This document shows, one piece after another, positions 57,715 to 64,000 of a DNA stretch of 64,000 bases; the stretch's first letter is position 1, and every line of letters starts with the position of its first letter. The translations under genes and the position numbers were made by a program. This stretch comes from Okapia johnstoni (lineage: Eukaryota > Chordata > Mammalia > Artiodactyla > Giraffidae): contig CM044309.1 in NCBI GenBank assembly GCA_024291935.2, forward strand, positions 95,505,628 to 95,569,627, read 5' to 3'. The notes beneath the pieces were generated by a model. The model had not been told where the DNA came from, did not search any database, and was given only the letters and a program-made list of their open reading frames with translations.

Positions 57715-59225
57715 TTAACAGCTTTATTGAGGCATAAGTCACAAACCATGAAATGTGCTCTTTTAAAGTGTGTGGTTCAGGGGTCTTTGGTATATTCCAG
57801 GAGTTGTATAACTGTCACCACTATTTTTGTTGCCGCCAGAAGAAAATTTGGACCCAGTAGCAGTCACTTTTCACCCTTTCCCTTGCTTCTGGGAGCTCCC
57901 AAGTCTACTTTGTCTGTCAGGATTTGTCTGTCCTGGATGTTTTGTCTAAGTCGAATCATGCAGTATGTAGCCCTTTGTGACTGGCTTCTTTCACATAGAT
58001 AGCATCATGTTTTTAAGCTTCATCTATGTTGTACCACATATCGGCACTTCATTCCTTTTTATGGCTGAATAATAAATAGTCCACTGTATGGATCTGTCAC
58101 ATTTTCTGTGTCTGTTCATCAGTTGGTGGACATTTGGGCTATTTCCACTTTTGGCTCTTATGAATACTGCTGAATGAACTTTCAAATATGTCTTTTGTGT
58201 GGACATATGTTTTCATTTCTCTTGGACGTATGTATGCCTCGGAGTAGAATTGGTGGGTCATATAGTAACTCTGTGTTTTATCAGTGGAGGAACTGCCAGA
58301 CTCTTTTCCAAAATATCTGCACCATTTTACATTCCCACCAACAATGTACAAAGGTTCTAATTTCTGTACATCCTTATTGTCTTTTTGTTTATAGACATTC
58401 AGAGTGTGAAGTGCTCTCTCATGGTTTTGATTTGCATTTCCCTAATGACTAATGATGTTTATCATCTTTTCATGTGCTTGTCCACTTGTGTATCTTCTTT
58501 GGAGAGATGACTGTTCAATTCTTTGCCCATTTTTAAATTGGGTCATTTGTTTCCTTGTTGAATTACAAGCAATCTTTATGTATTCTGGATACATGCCCTT
58601 TATCAGATATATGTTTTGCAAATATTTCCTCCTGTTTTGTGGGTTATCTTCTCACTTTCTTGATGGTGTTTTTGGAAGCACAAAAGTTTGAAATTTTGAT
58701 GATTTCCAGTTTATCTGTTTTTTATTGTCATGCGCTTTTGTGTTACATGTAAGAAACCATTGCTTAATCCAAAGGCACAATTTATTCCTATTGTATTCTT
58801 TTTTTAAGGTTTTAAAATAACATTTATTTCTTAAATGTTAGCATGTGCATAATAGAAAACCAAAAACACAAGAAGCAAAAAACAAAGTCATTCATAATCA
58901 CAAGCAGTTTACTATTTGACATGTTCTTGTGGATCTCATTTGTATATTTTTACAGCTAAGCATTCATTTTTATGTAATTAAGATCGTACAGTTACATATC
59001 ATGCTGTTTCACACATCATGAATATTTACCATTTCAAAGTCCCAAAGCTATGAGAATTTTGATAACTAAGAATACACTACACCAACTCAGTTTGGAAGGA
59101 AGAAAAGTCATCTTGCCTTTCTTCTATTGTCTTCTTTTAAAAGTCCGATAGTTTTAGCTCTTACATTCAGGTCTATTGAGTTGATCCAGTTTTAGTTGGA
59201 TTTTTATAGGTTACTTTTAAGTGAT
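57715..59225 (-). mobile_element. L1M fragment (antisense), interrupted
   Basis: Antisense L1: 'tttattgaggcataagtcac', then 'gactaatgatgtttatcatc', 'tctttgcccatttttaaatt' and 'aagaaaccattgcttaatcc', and after an interruption at about 58800-59108 'gttttagctcttacattcag'. The frames at 58174-58752 are L1 reverse-strand shadows. Confidence 0.82.
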
Positions 59226-60745
59226 GACTTTTTTGTGCTTCCCTGCTATTTTATCTTTAAATTATTCATCTTTCTAATGTTTCAGTTCACATGAAGTTAC
59301 ATGAAAAGTTTTAAGAAAAATTCTTGTTTTCACTTTTCTGGGTCTTATGTTTGGTCATTGAGCGAATCTACTTACTGACATACAGTGATTAATTTCAACT
59401 TTTTTTTAACCTAACGCTATTGTGAGCTGAAGAATACACATGTTCTCTTTTACAGTAGCAAATACAAGTCAGTGTAGTACTGAAGACTCTTGCTCTGTTA
59501 ACCTGAACAGTTGGTCTCTGTTCTAGGACAATGTCTTCATTTTCTGAGAACATTTGTTTGGGATCTTTCAATGAAAGCATCTCTCTTTGCATCAGTCTCT
59601 TATCTGCACAATGAACAAAGCTACTGAGTAGAGGGCAAAAAGCTTAAAACATGCAGGTGACTTGAAAACCACCACATCCCATGCTGTAGCGCTGAAACTT
59701 TACATCCAAATCAAAGCTGAGTTTGGAAAACTTCACAGTCTATTCTTCAAATAACATGCTACATATTTTTCTTGTAAAGTCATTGATTATTTTTATTTTT
59801 CATTGAAACAGGAGGTTATTTAGTTCTATACTATGCCTGATTCACACAGCCATACCGCTCTTTTTGTAAACACCGTGTTTTTAAATGTAAGGGTGTCAAT
59901 CTCTTTAAATGTAGTTTATATTTCAAAGAGCTTCTGTTACCCTGAAATATCACACGTTGAATGAAAAGATGAAATGGGATTTTCGTACTGAATTCACATA
60001 AATTCATTTCTATTCTTTAGTTAATGTTTTGGTATACTTTGCTTTTCACGTTAAAATTATTTTGCAATAAATAGCTTAGCTTCATACTTTATGGTGATGA
60101 ATATCAAAACTGAGAATTATTTGGTAAATTCTGTCATTGTGATATAAAGGGTAACAGCCACAAGAGTTTACTTAGCAGTATTAAATAGAACAACAGATTT
60201 TCAGTACTGCTTTTTATATTTTTAAACAGTAGATCAATAATGGTTTTCATGTAGCAGTTCAGTAATTTAGTTTAGTAGTTGGCAAAGCTGCTTCTAGCCA
60301 CTTCAGAGGGGTTTCTTCTTCAAAAAGAAATCACTTTGCACCTGCCATGGACCTGAATGGAAGCAGGGTTCAGCCTCATGGGGCTGCCTTCTGGGGCCTG
60401 TTGGTGAACTGCCCCCAACGCTGTGATAGCGACCTTTCTGAGGAACTTGGTAGGCGGCAGCTGGGACAGGAAGTTTGCTGTATTTTGGAATGCAAGCGAA
60501 AATGTTGGTGCATTGTTGTCTCCAGAGGACTCTCAGAGCACTTTTCTTTCTCTGCGAGGTCAGGAGGGTGGGCTGTGTAAGGAGAGATTACCATGTGGGT
60601 TGGCCTGTGTCCGAAGAAGGAACCCATTCAGATTTGGATCTGATTACAGAATTGGAGAAATAAAGCAGCAGTAGGGGCTGCTTTTGTTTCTGGATATGAG
60701 GAAAGGCCTCTGTCAAAAAAAAAGTGTGTGTGTGTGTGCACCCGC
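59226..60745. other. Intronic sequence without young repeats
   Basis: About 1.5 kb, mostly AT-rich with a GC-richer patch at 60300-60650. Overlapping frames there on both strands show no domain. A (TG)7 run at 60724-60738 borders the next SINE. Confidence 0.45.
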
Positions 60746-60749
60746 GCAT

Positions 60750-60968
60750 GTTTGTTTGTGTGGCTCCTCAGTTGTGTCCAACTCTGCAACCTCATGGACT
60801 GTAGCCCGCCAGGCTCCTCTGTCCATGGGATTCTCCAGGCAAGAATACTGGAGTGGGTAGCCATTTCCTTCTCCAGGGGATCTTCCCGACTCAGGGATGG
60901 AACCCGTGTCTCTGCGTCTCCTGCCTTGGCAGGCGGGTCCTTTACCATTGAGCCACCGGGGCTTCCCA
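60750..60968 (-). mobile_element. Bov-tA SINE
   Basis: Reverse-complement Bov-tA from 'ctcctcagttgtgtccaac' to 'gagccaccggggcttccc'. Confidence 0.93.
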
Positions 60969-61095
60969 GTGAGCAGTCACTAAATAGAGAACACGACCAC
61001 AGAAGTCCAGGTCAAGTTAGCAGCTTTCCTCCTCTGGCTCTTCTGTTTTTTTGGAAAAGCTGTATATTTTTGATTGGTGATTATTGGTCGCACCA

Positions 61096-61260
61096 AACAT
61101 GTATTAAGTGTCTATTCTGTACCAAGTAGTGTGTTTTTGTTCCCTTAGTCGGGTTATTTAATCCTCATAGCAGCACAGAATGAGACACTGTTATCACCAC
61201 CTGATGGAGAAGAATGAGGAATCAAGGTTGTTGGTGGCGTTGGCTGCCAGACCCCAAACT
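61096..61260 (-). mobile_element. MIR SINE (antisense)
   Basis: 'catgtattaagtgtctattc', 'gttatttaatcctcatagc' and 'cacctgatggagaag' follow antisense MIR order. Confidence 0.7.
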
Positions 61261-61321
61261 CTTGTGAACTTTGGAGAAAAGTTTTAAAATCTTAGTTACA
61301 GTAGATACTACTTTCTGTATA

Positions 61322-61416
61322 TTTACTCCAGTATTCTCCCATGAACAGAAGAGCCTAGTGGGCTATAGTTCATGGGGTCGCAAAAGAGGCAGATATGACT
61401 TAGCAACTAAACAGCA
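61322..61416 (+). mobile_element. Bov-A tail fragment
   Basis: 'actccagtattctcccatg' to 'gatatgacttagcaac'; headless and diverged. Confidence 0.82.
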
Positions 61417-61582
61417 AAATGCACGTTACCTGAAGACTTGCTTCTGCACCCCTAGGCTTCCTTAGAGAATCTTTTTCTCTTTCAAAGATACTGTAGGAAC
61501 TGGGATCCTAATGTCTCTTTAAGTCTCCAAAACAGCTTCTGATGTGGACCAATTTTAAAGCCTTTATTGCATTTATTACAAT

Positions 61583-61712
61583 ATTGCCTCTGTTTTATGT
61601 TTTGCTTTTTGGCCCCAGGGCATGTGGGATCTTAGCTTCCCCACTAGGGCTCGAACCCACACCCACTGCATTGGAAGGTGAAGTCTAAACCACTGGACCA
61701 CCAGTGAAATCC
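61583..61712 (-). mobile_element. CHR-type SINE (antisense)
   Basis: 'ttttatgttttgctttttgg' to 'ccactggaccaccagtgaaa', with an antisense B-box-like 'ggctcgaaccc'. Confidence 0.86.
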
Positions 61713-63029
61713 CTCTGAGACAGCTTCTGCTAGTTATGATTCTGATTCTGTATTTCATTGAATCTTACAAAATTATCAACTAAAAGGCAGTATTGTTTTA
61801 TATATATAGCGAAGAAAACAAATGCCAAATAAACTGGAACAGTGCTGTTTATCACCTACAATTTTATTTTATACTTGTATAAAGTAAGTAAAGAGTAAAT
61901 TATCGTCTTTGAGATTACTTATAGATTTTTTCATTCTTGGGCCATAGAAACAAGGAAATATATGTGAAACAAATTAGGGTATTTCTCAGTCTTCTTTACA
62001 TTCAAAACGGAACTCTTCGGCCTCATTTTGCCACTCAGCTGTAAATGTCTGTGCTTTCCCACACAGTACGGGCCTCTGTGTAGTCGAGAGCATTGTTGAG
62101 GCATCATCTCTTAGGAATGCTCTACCGTTGTCTCTAGGATCTTCGAAACTACAGCTTCTAATGCATGTATGCACAGGAAATGAGAAGACATCAGAACCAC
62201 CACCTAGCTAGCAGTGATGGTGAGATGCAGGCCAAGTTTGGAGATGCAGGGTAGAGTCAAAATGTGGTGTTGTAATATTAGAGGAAGAAAAAAATCAAAA
62301 GCCCAGACTTATTAACTTCATCACCTTTACTGGGGTTCGTCATTTTATCTCCGGAATGTGCTTGTGCTAATTATGAATAATGGTAACAAGGAAATAGGCA
62401 GTGTACTATTCCCAGTGTTATGTATGGCTGGTTGGTGAATTCACACTGGACAGTTTAATAGGAGATAGCAGCAGTCCTGAGATCTGAAGCTAGAATGTCT
62501 CATGATGTGGAGAAGTGCCAGAAGCCGTTATAGGCACATGGAAGCTTTGTGAGCTTCAGCAAGGTGCTTCTCTGTGCCCCATTTTCTTCATCCAAAAAAA
62601 AAAAAAAAAGGATAGTTTCCACCTCAGAGTCTTTTGCTGTAGTGAATTAATGTCTATAGTCCCTTTAAGCCATTGCTTCTTCAGTATCTTGTGGTCCAGA
62701 AGTGGCCAGAATCAGGCCCAACCCACAGGACGTAAATCTGCTGAGCCTTCTTCAGTTGTGGAGGTTTTATAGGACTGGAGAAATCTTCCGAAGCATTCTT
62801 ATCAGAAGTACTTTTACCTAAGCAATCATGGGCTTTCTCCTTTACAGATTTCCGCTTTGGGTGCTTGATGGGTGAGCCAGTTCCATGCTTATCTGTAGTC
62901 AGCCTGGAGCAGAACCAAGGCTGTATTACTCACGTACTTCTACCTTCTTCCTCCGTGTTCTTTGGGCGGGGGGTGGGAGGGTGGAGAACTCAACTTCATG
63001 TCTTTACAACTCCTCCTGTTAAATACAGA
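61713..63029. other. Intronic sequence with one MIR
   Basis: Single-copy in appearance apart from sense MIR at about 62520-62660 ('gtgccccattttcttcatcc'), which is interrupted by an A run at 62594-62609. Confidence 0.5.
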
Positions 63030-63042
63030 AGTTGTAACTACA

Positions 63043-63267
63043 CACCCCTCCATGTATGTGTTCTCAGTCGTGTCCAGTGTTTTGCAAGCCCATGGACTAT
63101 AGCCTGCCAGGTTCCACTGTCCATGGAATTCTCCAGGCAAAAACATTGGAGTGGGTTGCCATTTCCTTCTCTAGGGGACCTTCCCAACCCAGGGATCAAA
63201 CCTGAACATCCTGCATCTCCTGCATTGGCAGGCAGATTCTTTACCAGTGAGCCACCTAGGAAGCCCC
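63043..63267 (-). mobile_element. Bov-tA SINE
   Basis: Reverse-complement Bov-tA. Exact 13-base target duplication agttgtaactaca at 63030-63042 and 63268-63280. Confidence 0.95.
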
Positions 63268-63280
63268 AGTTGTAACTACA

Positions 63281-64000
63281 GAGCAGAGCAAATGGGCTTG
63301 GGAATTCGGTAACCTGCCTTCCAGTGCCTGGCAAGGCTTCCCACCTGAGTTTTGTTCTCTCTCTAATAGAGAAGCTGGTACTTACTCCAGAGAGCAATTA
63401 TGAGAACCCTCTGCAGTATTGTAACTTCAGCTCTTAATCTTTCGAATAATAGTGCTAGCCCAGCAAAGTCAGTAAAACTCAGTCACAATTAGATATCGCA
63501 CCTTTGTCTAAGGGACCAGGGATCAGATGGGGACCTTTTCCAAACAATTCATGCTCCCCACTAAGAGTCCTGATTGAAATGAGTCACTCTTACTCATCGG
63601 GGCAGGGGCAGAAGTCAAAGACAACGTACTGCTTCTCTTTCCATCCTCTAACCCTGAAACTCTTGCATGGGGGATACGAGGCCCCCAAGTTATTCGCCTT
63701 GAGAAGATCAATGCTTATTTCAGTGATAATCACTTAAAAATTTTTTTTGGCAACCATATGTATCATCAAAGCAACCTTGGAAGGTAGTATTGTTACAGTT
63801 TTCATCTTACAGATAAGAAAACTGAGATTCAGCAGTTCGGTAAGTGCCCAGAGATAAAAGTAAAAGTTGAGTTGATCATAAACTTATAAATCAGCCAAAG
63901 TCAGTTCCTGGTTTTCGTGTTTCAGTGTCATTTATCAGGATGAGGACTTGACAAGCTTTTGTTCTTGACACTCTTTAGTTCCAGGGTCAGGAGAGAATGG
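63281..64000. other. Intronic sequence to window end, with antisense MIR
   Basis: 'cttacagataagaaaactgag' near 63808 with surrounding sequence (about 63770-63860) fits antisense MIR. No GAREM1 exon is seen before the window ends. Confidence 0.5.

Larger units (their letters stand above)
28229..64000 (+). other. GAREM1: GAREM1 intron 1, 5' portion
   Basis: No sequence matching the second GAREM1 coding exon appears downstream. All of 28229-64000 is therefore assigned to intron 1, which continues past the window. A long first intron is expected for this gene. It carries at least 35 kb of repeats and single-copy sequence, itemised separately. Confidence 0.85.

Noticed and set aside
58174..58752. 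Three overlapping forward frames of 65-92 codons
   Set aside because: They are antisense readings of an old L1 fragment.
1..64000. Dense spaced repeats considered as a CRISPR array or tandem regulatory array
   Set aside because: The repeats are dispersed retroelements in both orientations with target duplications; there is no regular repeat-spacer unit and the genome is mammalian.

Overview
This is nuclear DNA from a pecoran ruminant, most likely a bovid (cattle, or a relative such as yak, bison, buffalo, sheep or goat). The diagnosis comes from the repeats. There are many BovB (RTE-class) LINE pieces, dozens of BovB-derived SINEs (Bov-A, Bov-A2, Bov-tA), CHR-type tRNA SINEs, short mariner palindromes, ruminant L1 3' ends and a ruminant ERV LTR. 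Older mammalian repeats (MIR, L1M, MaLR/MLT1, MER2) lie beneath them. The species cannot be fixed from this window.

Layout. Positions 1-26,650 are intergenic and repeat-rich, with no convincing gene. Positions 26,651-27,180 are a repeat-free promoter flank. A strong CpG island at about 27,180-28,400 holds a TATA-less promoter with tandem GC boxes, a GC-rich 5' leader with upstream ATGs, and the first coding exon of a gene I identify as GAREM1 (FAM59A), a GRB2-binding adaptor of EGF receptor-ERK signalling. A consensus splice donor follows at 28,229. From there to the window end is the 5' part of a very long intron 1. The second coding exon was not found, so the intron runs past 64,000.

The most important observation is that the GAREM1 exon is broken as written. 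The ATG at 28,107 has a good context and the expected first five codons, but the remainder of the conserved N-terminus is in the +1 frame. One extra C in the run at 28,119-28,122 explains this. Without it the exon has 121 coding bases, exactly the length expected. A sequence error is the simplest explanation, with a rare allele as the alternative.

Other points worth attention are: a possible in-frame 198-base cassette exon in intron 1 (41,884-42,081); an inverted duplication that shares a MIR/CHR insertion junction (2.16 and 2.91 kb); a diverged direct duplication (2.5 and 5.1 kb); a twin-primed L1; two Bov-tA SINEs inserted one after the other at the same target; and an inverted Bov-tA inside a Bov-tA dimer. 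I found no CRISPR array, operon, RNA gene, defence system or intact mobile element, and nothing that qualifies as a new biological system.
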